A stretch of DNA of 64,000 nucleotides from Acanthosepion esculentum (taxonomy: Eukaryota; Mollusca; Cephalopoda; Sepiida; Sepiidae): the NCBI GenBank assembly GCA_964036315.1, contig OZ038485.1, positions 96,503,075 to 96,567,074 on the forward strand, read 5' to 3'. The position numbers and the translations under genes are program-made. Below, in pieces: positions 10,230 through 20,927 of the stretch (the stretch's first letter is position 1; every line of letters starts with the position of its first letter). The notes under the pieces were generated by a model. That model was not told the origin of the DNA, ran no database searches, and saw nothing but the letters and a program-made list of their open reading frames with translations.

Positions 10230-10740
10230 AAAGAGAGATATACAGCATCCTTCCCACTACTTGATTTGAACCCACGGGGCCATAAATTTTAACCTTGGTT
10301 CCTCTTCTTTCAATATACACCAGTTATATATTAGGACGACCTTAGTTTTAGAAGCTCGTCGTGTTCGGTCTAATGTCGGTGACGTTAGCAGCGATAACAT
10401 TTTATGTACTGCTCCGAGTTCGGGTGTTGAAAAAAAAGCCATTTTTTTTTATATTTACCATCTACTTCAGAGGCGCTTTTCCTTATCTTGTAGACTGTTT
10501 TAGCCGGCTACCTAAAAGGTATAGCTGAATGAATTCACCAGATTTTTTCTTTTCTGTTTTTTTTTTTATATTATCTTTCAAAATGGACACTGTTAGTTTG
10601 TTTTATCTAGAAAACCATAGAGTAAGAATTAGATATTTTCGGTATTGCGTGGTGGCACATAAATTATGCGATTCCCTAAAGTGTTTTAATGGTTTCCCCC
10701 TTGTATTGAGTTTACCGTATATAATCGCGTATCATTTTTG
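10230..10740. other. Unassigned sequence
   Basis: No element recognised. The 71-codon frame at 10529-10744 lies in low-complexity TTTT-rich DNA and shows no domain. Confidence 0.4.
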
Positions 10741-10744
10741 TTAA

Positions 10745-11420
10745 ATATTCCCCCCCCAAGCAAGGTGGGAGTGCCGCTAGTAAGCAAGGGGTCGCAGAGA
10801 GTGAAAGTAAGAGAAAATACTGGGTATAGGGGGATTGAGGAAAAGATAAAAAGAAGAAAGATGATCAAGGCATCAAAAGATGACGATTGGCGTTACATTT
10901 AAATTTTTGAAGATTGGAGTTATCAGGGAAGCAAGTAAGAGGGGGGAGTTCCACTGTCGGGAAGTGCGAGAGAAGAAGCTGTTGAAGTAGAAGAGGCGGT
11001 TACATTTAACTGTTTCAACAGTAAAAGGGTGGGACCTATGTGCCAACCTAGTAGCACGCTTAAATTCATACAGTCGGGACACCAGGTAAAATTAATCGTC
11101 AGAGCAGTTGCAATGAAAATATTTGTAGGAAAGAGAAGCCACATCGTGTCTGTGGGAAAGTGACGGGAGTCGAGATGCCAAGTCAGGACCGATCACATTG
11201 CAGATCTGTTTTTGGATTTTGTCGAGAACCTCGAAATGAACAGCAGTGACACCAGACCATATATGGCAGCAGTATTCAATGCATGGACAAATGGTAGATG
11301 TGTAGGATGGACTCAGACGAGAAAAACCTACTGACACGGCACAGAAAATCAACTTTTCTTGCGGTAGATGCAGCTGTTGATTCGATGTAGTTGATCCACC
11401 TCAAGCCAGTCGAAAACATG
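10745..11420 (-). mobile_element. CR1/L2-like LINE, RT C-terminus and 3' UTR
   Basis: Minus-strand frames carry EVLDKIQKQICNVIGPDLAS, LPSLSHRHDVASLSYKYFH, ATRLAHRSHPFTVETVKCN and SRTSRQWNSPLLLASL in order, split by frameshifts. It runs into a 3' UTR ending near the CCCCCCCCAAG tract at 10752. One of the longer tails of this family in the window. Confidence 0.85.
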
Positions 11421-11830
11421 CGGCGGAGAAGGTGCAGAGAGACACTCTCGTGAAGTCAAGCATCAACCAACCCGATAGTGGGCAGGAAAGTTTCTCTAGG
11501 TATTTACTCTGTCTCCCCATTAAGACGAGTTGTGACACAAGGTCTTTTTTTAAGGTGGGGACCCGAGCGCGTACACCCGGATTAGGAACAAAAATTGTCC
11601 GCAGCCCTCGAAACCGTCGGTTGTGCTGGCCTCGGTGCCAGCACCGGTACCTTTCTCCGTGGCAATGAAAGGGCGCGGCATCGGGCAGCTGTTCCCAGAG
11701 CTGGGCACCTCTCAGTATAATTTTTCTCAGTTGTGACTGTCCTCTGAAGGAGTCGCCCCTGAGTGCACTCTGCCTAAAGACAGAGACGCAATTTAGTGAT
11801 GTTAAATGATGTGTTCTCTATGGTGTTTAA
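11420..11830 (+). repeat. GC-richer unknown repeat related to 54.07-54.23 kb
   Basis: The block GAGTTGTGACACAAGGTC (11528-11545) and a GTGCCAGCACCGGTACC-like tail (11636-11652) parallel GTCAGGTTGTGACACAAAGT and ACCACCAGCACAGGGACGG at 54.09 and 54.20 kb. It has higher GC than its surroundings. No coding match was recognised; the 78-codon frame at 11432-11668 is unexplained. Confidence 0.4.
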
Positions 11831-12400
11831 ATGAGAGCTAATTTGACTACAGTAAATGGATGTATAGCTTGGTCAACGGCGTAGGCAGTGTCAACCGGAC
11901 GCTAATTTTATATCTCGTGTTATGATGCGACCCCCTATAAATTTGCTTCAACATTAGGACTTCTAAAGTCACTTGATACGTGGGTAAGTGAGAAAGACAT
12001 TAGCGATAAGCAGCTAGTCTCATACCAACCGGTGCACCTCGCTTTTAACTAAGAGAGCGAAATTAAAAAAAAAATAACCGTCCGTGTTAAAGTGGTGTTA
12101 TATAAATATTAGCTTGTCGATATTTATTGGAAATGTAACTCAGAGAATCAGCAGTGCAAGAAAGAGCGAGGTTTTCTTTTGTTACTTGAGAAGTACAAAA
12201 GAAGAAAAAAAAATAAGACACAACTTCCTATTAACAAGTTTCATTTTTGATGTATTGTCGCCCGTTTGTTTTGAAAAGGAATATTCATGCAAATAAAAAG
12301 TTTCGGTTATTTCTATACGTTAGTTTCATCTAATTTTATCGCTGACATCACAGTCATGAAAATCCTACTTCTCAGTGTATAACGTTATAATATTACCAAG
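11830..12400. other. Unassigned sequence
   Basis: Nothing recognised; a 70-codon open frame (12084-12296) has no domain. Confidence 0.4.
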
Positions 12401-12404
12401 TTTG

Positions 12405-12538
12405 GTTGATTTCGTTTAGTGGCATATCAACACATCCATGGGTTATTTAATGCTGAAATCTAAATGTTTTTAAGTAATTTTATGGCTTCAACTACAGATA
12501 TTTTATACATAATTTTATACCTTCAGGGTATAGGGACG

Positions 12539-12618
<80 letters not shown>

Positions 12619-12960
12619 ACTTTATAGATAAAATGTATTATTGGTAATTTTACTACAAAAGTGTATTTTTATGTTTTCTTTTTACTATTGCATTGATTGT
12701 CATTTTGCTATAAAAATGTATTGTTGGTCATTTTGCTATAAAAAAAAGTACTGTTGATTTTTGTTTGGGGGGGGGGTTCGCTATTTGCCCATGGCTGAGA
12801 CCCTAACAGGGGCTACCACCCAGGGTCAAGGTGAACCGCGGAACAACAACAGTTAAGAGGTGGTTTCACGCGCCTCAAAACCTCCAATCTCCCGGTGTTG
12901 CTGCCGGATGTAGTTTATCATCATACTCAGGACAAGAGTTTGAGTTATCTCATAATCTGA
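12405..12960 (+). mobile_element. Dispersed element GCAT (copy 3) with internal (TA)n
   Basis: 5' block GTGGCATATCAACACATCCA then TGGGTTATTTAATGCTGA. A (TA)n tract interrupts it at 12540-12614. TGTATT(G/A)(T/A)TGGT repeats follow, then the 3' body (GAGACCCTAACAGG, AACAACAGTTAAGAGGTGGT) and a GTAGTTTATCATCATACTC unit at ~12910. Confidence 0.75.
12540..12614. repeat. (TA)n microsatellite
   Basis: Uninterrupted alternating TA, 75 bp, inside element GCAT copy 3. Confidence 0.99.
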
Positions 12961-12964
12961 TACA

Positions 12965-13415
12965 TTTTTCTATGCCGGCGCCAACAACGATTTTTCACAG
13001 TGATACTTTTTGTTGGAAAACATTGCTGAAACTTCAGTACAAGCAGTAAATTAAATTATAAGATTGTTTTATTACCTAAGTAAGCTATTAGAAAGTTGCC
13101 GTTTGAAGTTAGATTTCGTAATTGAGCGCTGGCAATCGGCGTGATAAGGAAATAAGAGGGGTGGGTAGAAATTAAAAGGTTTGAAATTTGCATGTTTTTT
13201 CCATTTAATTCTATTAGATGTTAAATGCATTTTTCTTTCATTGTTTTTCTTTCCTTCTTTCACTGAAATCAAGCAACATCTCTAATATTGTTTTACCCTC
13301 TAAACTCACAGTCAAAACGGAATGGTTCATTATTTATGAGGTACTGACAGGCGTAACATATGTACTAACTTACTAAGTGTCTAACTAAATAAGTAAATAA
13401 TACTAGTAAATAGGT
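12965..13415. other. Unassigned sequence
   Basis: AT-rich; nothing recognised on either strand. Confidence 0.4.
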
Positions 13416-13419
13416 TCGC

Positions 13420-13720
13420 CTAGAGCCCAGTTCACACTCCGCCCCGGTCTTTCAAACAGGTGAAGAAGTTTATCCCTTGTTTTCTGTTTAGGATTGCGTT
13501 TCCGCTTCCTTCTAAAGCCTACTTAAATTCTGTACTTCTAACATCTCCACCTAAACTCTGAAATTGTATTTACTATTTATTTTCCTCAATAGGCGTAGAT
13601 AGGTTTATTTATTCATCGCCCGCTTCACACTTCTCCCGGGTGTTTTGAACAGAAGTAGACGTTTAGTCTTTGTTTCCGGTTTAGGATTGAATTTTTGGTT
13701 TCTTCCCATGTCTTTTCCAT
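13420..13720 (+). repeat. Satellite family X, two diverged units
   Basis: Two units, each with a GTTCACACTCC/CTTCACACTTC start, a CGGTCTTTCAAACAGG or GGTGTTTTGAACAG block, a CCCTTGTTTTCTGTTTAGG-like block and a TTCTTCC/CTTCCTTCTAAAGC block. The sequence TCAATAGGCGTAGATAGGTT joins the units. Homologous to 46.38-47.06 kb and, inverted, to 2.3-2.7 kb. Confidence 0.65.
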
Positions 13721-14440
13721 TCTCTTTCACTCCCTGTAGCTCTTAGTTTCTTACTGGCATTATCGCTTTGTTTGGGGTGAATTGATTAAAAAACAAAAAA
13801 AATAAGCCAAAATTATAATTATAAGATGATTACAAACAACAAAAAGGACAATACTTAGCGTGTTATATATTAAATTGTTTATATTCAACAGTAAATACGG
13901 AAACATTTCTCCTGTAAATTCTGAAACTAAATGTTCTTATCTATTCTATATCAATTCCTAATATCAAAATACTAAACTGTTAAACCTTATTTAGCCTTTA
14001 GCTTAAGTTATAGACAATGTTACTGTCCCAGCCTACAAGTAACAAATGAATACCTTCTAAGCTTTAATCAAATGGAGTCGAATTAACATGTGATAACCAT
14101 AGCTAAGGTTGGAGATCCGTGATTCATCCGTTATAAGTGGTGACCCCAAGAATTGAACACCTGGTAGGTGCCCGCATGACAAAAAACCGTTTGTTGGATG
14201 GGTATATAAACAACCGGTTCAGTGTGTAGTTAGGCAGTCTCTCACACAACGCAAACATAGTGTAAGGTACATTTACTGGACCGGGGAAAACGTGACCGTT
14301 TCTCACACGCACTCACACTGGCCGAGAATATCTGGTGAAGTCAAGGGTAGAATAAAATGTAATCTTAAACCTGAACGATTCAAAACTCGAGTTATAATTT
14401 TTTAATTGACGCAAATATTTCATTTTACACTTAATTATAT
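13720..14440. other. Unassigned sequence
   Basis: Nothing recognised apart from simple AT-rich runs. Confidence 0.4.
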
Positions 14441-14640
14441 TTCCAAAGAGGAATTGGAGAGCCGACTTTAAATTCTAGTCGGATCCATTGAATTCACTTA
14501 CGTGCTATTACCCTTGGGAAAGGTATGAATCTTCTTCCTCCCCCCAGCTATGCGTAAATAGCAGGAATAACTGGATTCTATAACCTTTGATGGCAACCGA
14601 TCTAGCAGAAGGAAAAACTCTGAATTCAAAAACCGTTCTA
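14440..14640 (+). mobile_element. 5S-tRNA SINE, 3' part only
   Basis: Keeps GAATTGGAGAGCCGACTTTA (the end of the tRNA-like part), CACTTACGTGCTATTACCCT then TGGGAAAGGTATGAATC, and the CCCAGCTATGCG block. The 3' extension TGGCAACCGATCTAGCAGAA is shared with the copies at 25.6 and 56.1 kb. The 5S head is missing. Confidence 0.75.
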
Positions 14641-15070
14641 GAGAGGGTTGGGCTCTGTCAGGCTATCCTGACCAATAAACACCACTTTGGCTGCAATAAA
14701 CTTGGTGCCCCTACCTATCACGGGATAAAAAAATATTTATAAAGAATTTATGGATTTATTTTTAATCTGACGTTGTTATTACTTCAAACGTTATTTTTAG
14801 TGGATACCCGTGTATGAGTAGACACACCATTTTTAAAAAATTTTACTTTAAACGACGTGTAAATATTTTTCTAATACGCAGGACGATATACGTAATAAGT
14901 GTACTGTTTAAAGTAAAAATAAAAAAATGTGTCGTCTATTTCAAATACGTGTATCCATTAATAACTTTAGAAGTAATAAAAAATAGTCGGATTAAAAATT
15001 AGTGCATATTATATTTACTGGTGTGAACATTCGAGAAAACTTGAAACGGGGAGTGTATTCAAATCCGTAT
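14640..15070. other. Unassigned sequence
   Basis: Nothing recognised. Confidence 0.4.
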
Positions 15071-15080
15071 AAACTACTAT

Positions 15081-15300
15081 GTCGTATAAAGGCCGAGTGG
15101 TTAGACGTTCGCATTCTGATAATGAGACCCGGATTTGAATCTTACCATAATCGATTTGTCGAGAAGGAGATTTCCAGATGTTATCGGACTGGAGGGATCG
15201 ATCTCAGCGTGCGGCACCTTTGGAAAACCATACCCAAGATTTTAGAGTGAAATTGGGTAGATGGAACCTTTAGCTGTGCTAACACGAAGTCACAAGTCAT
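15081..15300 (+). mobile_element. tRNA-derived SINE
   Basis: GGCCGAGTGGTTAGACG (15091-15107) fits a pol III A box of a Ser/Leu-type tRNA. GGATTTGAATC (15131-15141) fits a B box at normal spacing. The sequence does not fold into a complete tRNA, and a non-tRNA body (GTGCGGCACCTTTGG, CCCAAGATTTTAGAGTGAAAT) follows. A SINE or tRNA pseudogene, not a working tRNA gene. Confidence 0.65.
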
Positions 15301-15569
15301 CGTGGCCTGAGCTGGCCTTGTTCAAATTGTTGATCACTCTAGATAACACACTCAATGCCAGAAACTGTAACTATGGTCTGCTCAGCATAGTTGCAGTATA
15401 AAACACAGGTGGGTTCTGTGGATGTTGAATAAACACAAATGCGCCTGAGCAGGAGTTTGCAATAGGGATTGGATAGCCACCTTAGTAGACAGGTATCCCC
15501 GAATACCGCTATACATACATAAATAAAGGCTACTAAAAAATTAAAATATAAAAAGCCTGCTGTTAAATA

Positions 15570-16766
15570 CAGTTGCCTAAGAAATTTTTTTAGCCAGGAG
15601 AAATAAACTCCCAACTCAACAAAAATAAACAATATTTGGAACTAGTATAGAGTAGGTCCTCCACTTGCTAGTTTCAATACTTCTATTCGATTTTTCATGG
15701 ATTTGATCAACAATCGTCTGATCCATATTTTGTAACTCCTTTACCAATGTAACTTTAAAGGTTGCCACTGACGTGATTTTGCTAGCACGCTCTCGAAGTT
15801 TCCGGTCATAGTGCTCCAAAACATGTTCTATAGGATTCATGTCAGAACTTTGGGCTACCCATGGCAGTGACATTCCTTGCGATTCCTTTCAGGCCATTGC
15901 TACATTACTCGCATGACATGGCGCTCTATCTTGAAAAAGGTAGACATAATTGTCAATCTGATTGGTTTCAAATAGTGGGAGAAGTCCTTTCTCTAATAGT
16001 TGACAGTATTTTGGACCATTCAACCGCTCGTCAACAAGAATCAGCTCAGATTTCCCTCCGAACCAGACAGCGTCCCACACCATTACTCCAATCCCATGCT
16101 TCATTGTTGCCTGCAGACATTCAGTGTTCCAAGTCTCATTCTGATTTCTCCAAATATAATCCTGTCTTGATTTCGAATATTGGCAGAATTTACTTTCCTC
16201 TGACCAAAATACAGACTGACAAAAATCATAATCTTTGTTCTTGAATTCTCTCACCCATTCCCTATGCCTTTTTCTGTTTACCTCTGAAATCAAGGGCTTC
16301 TTTCTTGCAACTCTTCTTTGATAGCCCAGCTCTTTCAAAGCCTTTCTCATCGCATATGGCGACATTTCCATGCTGTTGGCGACATCTTTGACGCTCTGAC
16401 AACGGTTTCTGGTGACTTCCCTATTCAGTGCCCTTTTCGTTCGCTCAGATCAGCTTGAACGTTCCTCCACACGACAATGACCTTTTTCATTAAATTTCTT
16501 GAGAATATTATTAACCCTTTTTGAATATTAACCTGGAAAAACCTAGCAATTTCTCTATTTGACTTGCCCCACTAATGCCATCTTATTATGTACCCTCGTT
16601 GAAATTCACCAATTTCCTTACTTTCATCGCAAAATATAAGTCAACTATCGTCCATAGATGAGAGTAGCTTGATACTAACACGGTATTGTCTGGAAAAAAA
16701 AACAAGAGACGTTATTACACAAGCCAAAACCAAGGGGGTGTGCTAAAACCTTATCATAGCCCACTG
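15570..16766 (-). mobile_element. Degenerate Tc1-like transposon with diverged TIRs
   Basis: 1197 bp flanked by TA on both sides (15568-15569 and 16767-16768). The left end is CAGTTGCCTAAGAAATTTTT. The right end, read inward on the minus strand, is CAGTGGGCTATGATAAGGTT, and both continue to TTTAGC. Length and layout suit a one-ORF Tc1-like element. The transposase lies on the minus strand (see separate entry). The unequal TIRs mean an old insertion. Confidence 0.85.
15630..16640 (-). pseudogene. Tc1-like DDE transposase pseudogene
   Basis: Frame 16371-15889 reads from MEMSPYAMRKALKELGYQRR (second HTH half) through KRHREWVREF, VFWSEESKF and KHGIGVMVWDAVW to YLFQDRAPCHAS. After an in-frame stop, PWVAQSSDMNPIEHVLEHYD supplies the third catalytic region. 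The second acidic residue (Q-D-R-A-P-C-H) and the E of NPIEH are present. The first is in WSEES, where the family normally has SDE. The N-terminal DNA-binding part (16371-16640) has several stops and frameshifts. Not functional. Confidence 0.9.
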
Positions 16767-16769
16767 TAG

Positions 16770-16955
16770 ACTATTGCAAAAAATAGGTTTAGCGCCCAAT
16801 CGGCTGCACTCAAATGACGGGGTCTAAACGTATCTTTTCAATAAGTAGTTCTTAATTTAGACTATCAAATATTTATTTACCAATATCTTGGTGAATCTAT
16901 GTAAATATATGTAAATATAATGCCAGGAATAATTGTCTTGTAATGGGAATGGTAA
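16770..16955. other. Unassigned sequence
   Basis: Nothing recognised between the Tc1-like element and the next repeat. Confidence 0.4.
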
Positions 16956-16959
16956 GGAT

Positions 16960-17345
16960 AATATTAGCTGTTTCCATGAAAGGAAAAATTTCACGTTCAG
17001 TAATGTTTTCGGGTGAAATTTATAAAATTTCAGTTTTCAGGAAAATAGGTTTTTACCAGTCCAGTAGGTGTTATCGCTCTTTCCAATATTGACGGGAACT
17101 TCCTTGTAAACTTTTTAATTGTAGTAGTGTGGAATATCAATATTTTGATTATGCCATTATTTTATCTTTGAGTTACATGTGCTATACGTTTTAGTTGTCG
17201 CTGTTGGTAGTCCTCGAGTGATGTAGTTTATTTTATTTGGTACAGTTTTTTGTGAATATGTAGCGCCAGTTCACAATGTCCAAAAAAGTATGATCTTTGC
17301 CCAAATCCCCAGGCTTCACTCGCAACTCGAAAGATGTATCTAGCA
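16960..17345 (-). mobile_element. Unclassified retroelement repeat U (copy 1)
   Basis: Matches 29.95-30.35 kb and 49.02-49.37 kb across several hundred bases. Shared blocks are CCAGTCCAGTAGGTGTTATC, GTGGAATATCAATATTTTGA, GTTACATGTGCTATACG and TTTTAGTTGTCGCTGTTGG. On the minus strand the copies at 30 and 49 kb keep a related FLKKLFQKK/FLKNYFNRK peptide, so the repeat was probably coding in antisense. LINE or Penelope-like; not resolved. Confidence 0.6.
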
Positions 17346-17349
17346 ACGA

Positions 17350-18045
17350 TGGTTTATAGTACCAGGAATGATTGCAATGATGTTTTAACGGTGAAACATC
17401 TTTTTAATTCAGTATAAATAAATAAATAAAAGGTAAATAATGTGCATCCGAACGAAGAATGTATTGCACCATTCTTCCAAAGGCGACGATGAAAGCAGTG
17501 TTTTCTGATTTTCAAACTGACATTCGAAGTTCTGGCTTTTACTTGGACTCGAAATCGAACCAACGGCGAACAGTGACAACGACACAACGGTCTCAGCAAT
17601 ATGTGATTAAGACAACCAGAACATTGCGAGCCATTTCCCGGAAGTATGTCATTATATCATTTTTATCTACCAAGTTCAGCTAAATCTGACATAGGTTTGC
17701 AAAGTCTACAAATAAGAAAAAACAACTTATTTACTGGATAGCATTATTTAAACGTGTTGCATGAGCCAAGCTCAGATAACGTCAGGAATACATTGACATG
17801 TAGTCTTATAGCAGATATATTATAACCTAACTTGACCAATTCAAACTGGAATCTTTCTTCTCTAATGTCTTTTCAATGAAATATCCAGTTAAGGCAATCA
17901 TTGCTTATCCCCCTCCTCTCATAAACTATGTATCAACTTCATGACTTACTGCCGGCGTAAAAATCCCTAGAAAAAATCTTTCAAAGAAAATAATTGCTTT
18001 TTACTGTCATTAAATAAGACCTTATTGTAGGAATGCATTATCAGA
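17350..18045. other. Unassigned sequence
   Basis: No element recognised. Two overlapping open frames on opposite strands (17354-17599 and 17459-17683) show no domain. Confidence 0.4.
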
Positions 18046-18054
18046 AAAATACTA

Positions 18055-18235
18055 TAGACTGAGTCTCATTTACATTATTCGGACTATTGTCCTCATATTT
18101 GTCGCCATATTTATTACAACGTTTCGGCCGTTGTGCGCTCCGGCCTTCATCAGGTGGTTGGAATGTCCAACTGAACTCTTTATTTTGCTCACTGGGGTAG
18201 ACTGTTCTAGTTCCACGTGCCATGTTTAATGGATG
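18055..18235 (-). mobile_element. DEDN-family element, left arm of second inverted pair
   Basis: The minus strand carries ATGGCACGTGGAACTAGAAC (start ~18225), then CCACCTGATGAAGGCCG, a GAGCGCACAA loop, CGGCC and GAAACGTTG. The stem GGCCG/CGGCC is perfect here. The flanking CTGATGA and GAAA make a hammerhead-like core, although one extra A follows CTGATGA and stem III does not close convincingly. Confidence 0.75.
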
Positions 18236-18375
18236 TCAGTTATGTCCGGTTAATTCCCCTCTCCAAGTTCTCCACTGCCTTAACCAGGTATTGAACTAAC
18301 ACTCTTTGGGTCCTGTCACTGGATGTAACTAGTGCCTTATCCACTGTACCATGTGTCATTGAAGACATCCATTAA
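18235..18375. other. Spacer of the inverted pair
   Basis: Loop between the two DEDN arms. Both this spacer and the one at 1.8-2.0 kb contain TAACCAGG/CCTTAAC and a CCAGTGACAG-type segment, so the spacer is part of the family unit. Confidence 0.5.
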
Positions 18376-18570
18376 ACATGGCACGTGGAACTAGAACAGT
18401 CTACCCCAGTGAGCGAAATAAAGGGTTCAGTTCGACATTCCAACCACCTGATGAAGGCCGGAGCGTACAACAGTCGAAACGTTGTAATAAATATGGCGAC
18501 AAAGATGAGGACAATAGTCCGAATAATGTAAATAGTGTACATAATACCTCATCTCAGAAATATAAACAGA
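18375..18570 (+). mobile_element. DEDN-family element, right arm of second inverted pair
   Basis: Plus-strand copy with CTGATGA at 18448-18454, GGCCG, a GAGCGTACAA loop, CAGTC and GAAAC at 18476-18480. The last stem strand has changed (CAGTC for CGGCC), so stem II is weaker than in the left arm. The 83-codon frame (18378-18629) is conserved with the frame at 2.0 kb. Confidence 0.75.
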
Positions 18571-18689
18571 TACAGACTGGGTCATGTATTATCTGCTGTT
18601 TCAAGCATAATAGGACACATTATAATTGATAGCGAGAAAAAAAGATTTGTTTAATATTTTGTTTTGTTTTATACTTGGATCCTTTGCGA

Positions 18690-19450
18690 ATATCGATGTG
18701 GATCGTACAACGGCATATGGGTGCACCTCGAAAACTCTAGACTACCACACAGTGTCTGCTGATCTCTCCACTGATCGAGCTTTAACAGCTCAGTGGGGGA
18801 AAAACTTGCTGGTGACATTCAATGCCTCGAAAAACAAAAAAAGGTGACGTTCCATCATCACCGAGCTGTCCTAGAACTTTCACCGATCGTGATGAACGGA
18901 TTTTCTCTCAAGGAAGACCTGTGTCTTGAGCGACTACTGGAACCCAGCCAGAACTCAAGTGGAACTCAGTCCATCGCTAAATATGCTGGAAAGATGGTCG
19001 GTTCCCTGTACAGCGCAATTCAAGTACCCGACTTCTGCTGCTATCCTCTACCATTACGAGAGCTAGATAAGTCCAAAAATGTGGTACTGCTGCCATATAT
19101 GGGAAGGAAATGCACATTCTTTCCTTTCCGGTCTCGATAGAGTCCAAAAGCGTCACCGAGTCCTTCTGGGTAATAAATTATTTTCCAGCCTACAACCCCT
19201 TTCCCACAGTCAAAAAGTCGCAATCTTCTCGCTGCTTTATCGTTCAATCTTTAGTTCCTATTTCATGGCTAAGACCCGCCATGATATGCACGCTGTAGCG
19301 AACCATTTGTATTCCATTGCTGAGAAGTTCCACCCGAGCAGCTTTTTTCCCCCGAACCGTTACTGTGTAGAACCAACATCCAAAGGAACGCTTCCACGAT
19401 CTTAACAATCTTAACCTGTTTAATTCTAGGGAGAACCGTTATCTACCCCA
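18690..19450 (+). mobile_element. CR1/L2-like LINE subfamily B, RT C-terminus
   Basis: The plus strand reads STDRALTAQWGKNLLVTFNA, then FHHHRAVLELS, SIAKYAGKMVGSLYSA, WYCCHIWEGNAHSFLSGLDR and VQKRHRVLLGNKLFSSLQPL. It ends FHPSSFFPP. Frames change several times. The content is downstream of the RT active site and runs to the element end near 19450. It differs from the subfamily at 8.0 and 19.7 kb, which has the YFHGNCSDEL motif. Confidence 0.85.
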
Positions 19451-19454
19451 CGTT

Positions 19455-20005
19455 TTTTTAATCCACTTCCCCCCATGCAAGGCAGTAAAACCTCTAGGAC
19501 ACAAAGAGTTGCAGTGCGTGGAAGAATTAGAAACAGAAACATTCATAATGATCGGGAAGAGGCAAGAGTAATCAGGAGGATAGTAGATAGCGATTGACAC
19601 TGTATTTAAATTTTTGCAGGTTAAAGTTGGTTGGAAAGCATGGAGCCGGAAGGGAGTTCCACAAGTGAGAAGTGCGAGAAAAGAAACTGCTAGCATGGAA
19701 TCTACCGTTATATATAGCCAGCTCAGTTGTAAATTAATGAGATCTTGATGCCAATATAGTACTGCCCTTAAATTCAAAAAGTCTAGGTACCACAGCGAAG
19801 AGCTCATCCGAAACAACTACCATGAAAGTAATTATAGAAAAGACACAGGGAGGCAACCTTACAGCAGTGTGAAAGTGACTCAAACCGAGCCGCTAGATCA
19901 GGACCGATAATATTGCAGATTCTTCTTTGGATTTTATCAAGGAGCTCAAGGTAAATAGAAGGGGACCATATGTGGCAGCAATATTCTAAGCATGATATAT
20001 CTACA
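19455..20005 (-). mobile_element. CR1/L2-like LINE subfamily A, 3' fragment, convergent with previous
   Basis: The minus strand encodes SSLWYLDFLNLRAVLYWHQD in a shifted frame and retains KYIWLEFLIKSKEESAILSV-type sequence near 19915, plus the nucleotide block GCAGCAATATTCTAAGCATG. It is oriented tail to tail with 18690-19450. The 125-codon frame 19439-19816 spans it but is not in the correct frame throughout. Confidence 0.7.
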
Positions 20006-20825
20006 GAAACTGTACCTCTTACTCTGTAATCCTATACCTCGAGTGGCTTTTCGGCCTTGTGAAGGGCGAACATCTCTGTAAGAAAAGAAATGCTTAAATC
20101 ACATTAGAAAGTCGAAAAGATAAAATAAGGTCATAGTGTTGTTTTTACGAGCATAGCTCATTTATATGTAAAAACCAACCTGGTTTGAAGTTGTAAATAA
20201 AAGAAGTCGCTTGTTCGCTATACGTCCAGCTTCATAAAGCAATCACAATGAAGCCAACAAATGGCCGCTTGCTTACGGACGGATGACGTCATAGATTTAA
20301 AAATGGCTGACCTTGTCTTTGTGGTTGTTGCCGATAGAACTTTTTTTTTTTATTTTTTATTTTTTTTTGCGGAGGCAATGAAGCGCTTGTTTTGTGTTTA
20401 AAGGCCAGCGGCTCTGAATGTTATTCGTTATTGCTGACGACTGTGACTCTCAGAAACATGTAATGCGGCGAGATAAGCCGTTCGAAAAGAATGAAGATGA
20501 GGATGAAAACAGAAACGCGATGTAAAAGAACAACAAAGAAAGAAAGGGCGAGTTGAAATGGGAGAAAAAACAAAAAACAAAAAAACGCTGGAGCATAAAC
20601 GGAAATAAAGAGAAAAATGAAGAAAAAGAGATAAGAACAAACAAAAAAGGATAGTAAATTGTAGAAGAGAAATAAAAAGTCACAAAAGAAAAATATAAAG
20701 TAAAGTGGGAGTATGGGGAAGATTAAAAGGCGACATATATGTTAAAAAAGTCAGGAAATTGCGTAATACAGACGTGTGGTGTTTGTAATAACAAGCACGC
20801 TCTAATCATGTTATATTCTTCTATA
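20005..20825. other. Unassigned, partly low-complexity
   Basis: A T-rich run sits at 20340-20370 and an A/G-rich run at 20480-20700. The two open frames there (minus, 20428-20683) are translations of the A/G-rich strand complement and are not credible genes. A tRNA or LINE is not visible. Confidence 0.5.
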
Positions 20826-20925
20826 TGCAGCGTCCGCTCAGGGCGTTGCCGATTCTGGCTCTCCACAACTTTCTGTCCTTTATAGCTTTTAATAAATGTT
20901 GTCTTTCTATCTCTCACAAAACCCC
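20825..20925 (-). mobile_element. RTE-type LINE terminal fragment
   Basis: Contains GCCGATTCTGGCTCTCCACA then CTTTCTGTCCTTTATAGCTT, the reverse complement of the conserved RTE tail that encodes a KLWRA-type motif in intact copies. It directly abuts the 5S array. Confidence 0.6.
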
Positions 20926-20927
20926 GC

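Noticed and set aside
15091..15141. Functional tRNA-Ser or tRNA-Leu gene
   Set aside because: A and B boxes are present, but the acceptor and anticodon stems do not close; read as a SINE head.
15630..16640. Active Tc1-like transposase
   Set aside because: Stops and frameshifts in the DNA-binding region, an in-frame stop before the third catalytic region, and SEES in place of the usual SDE.
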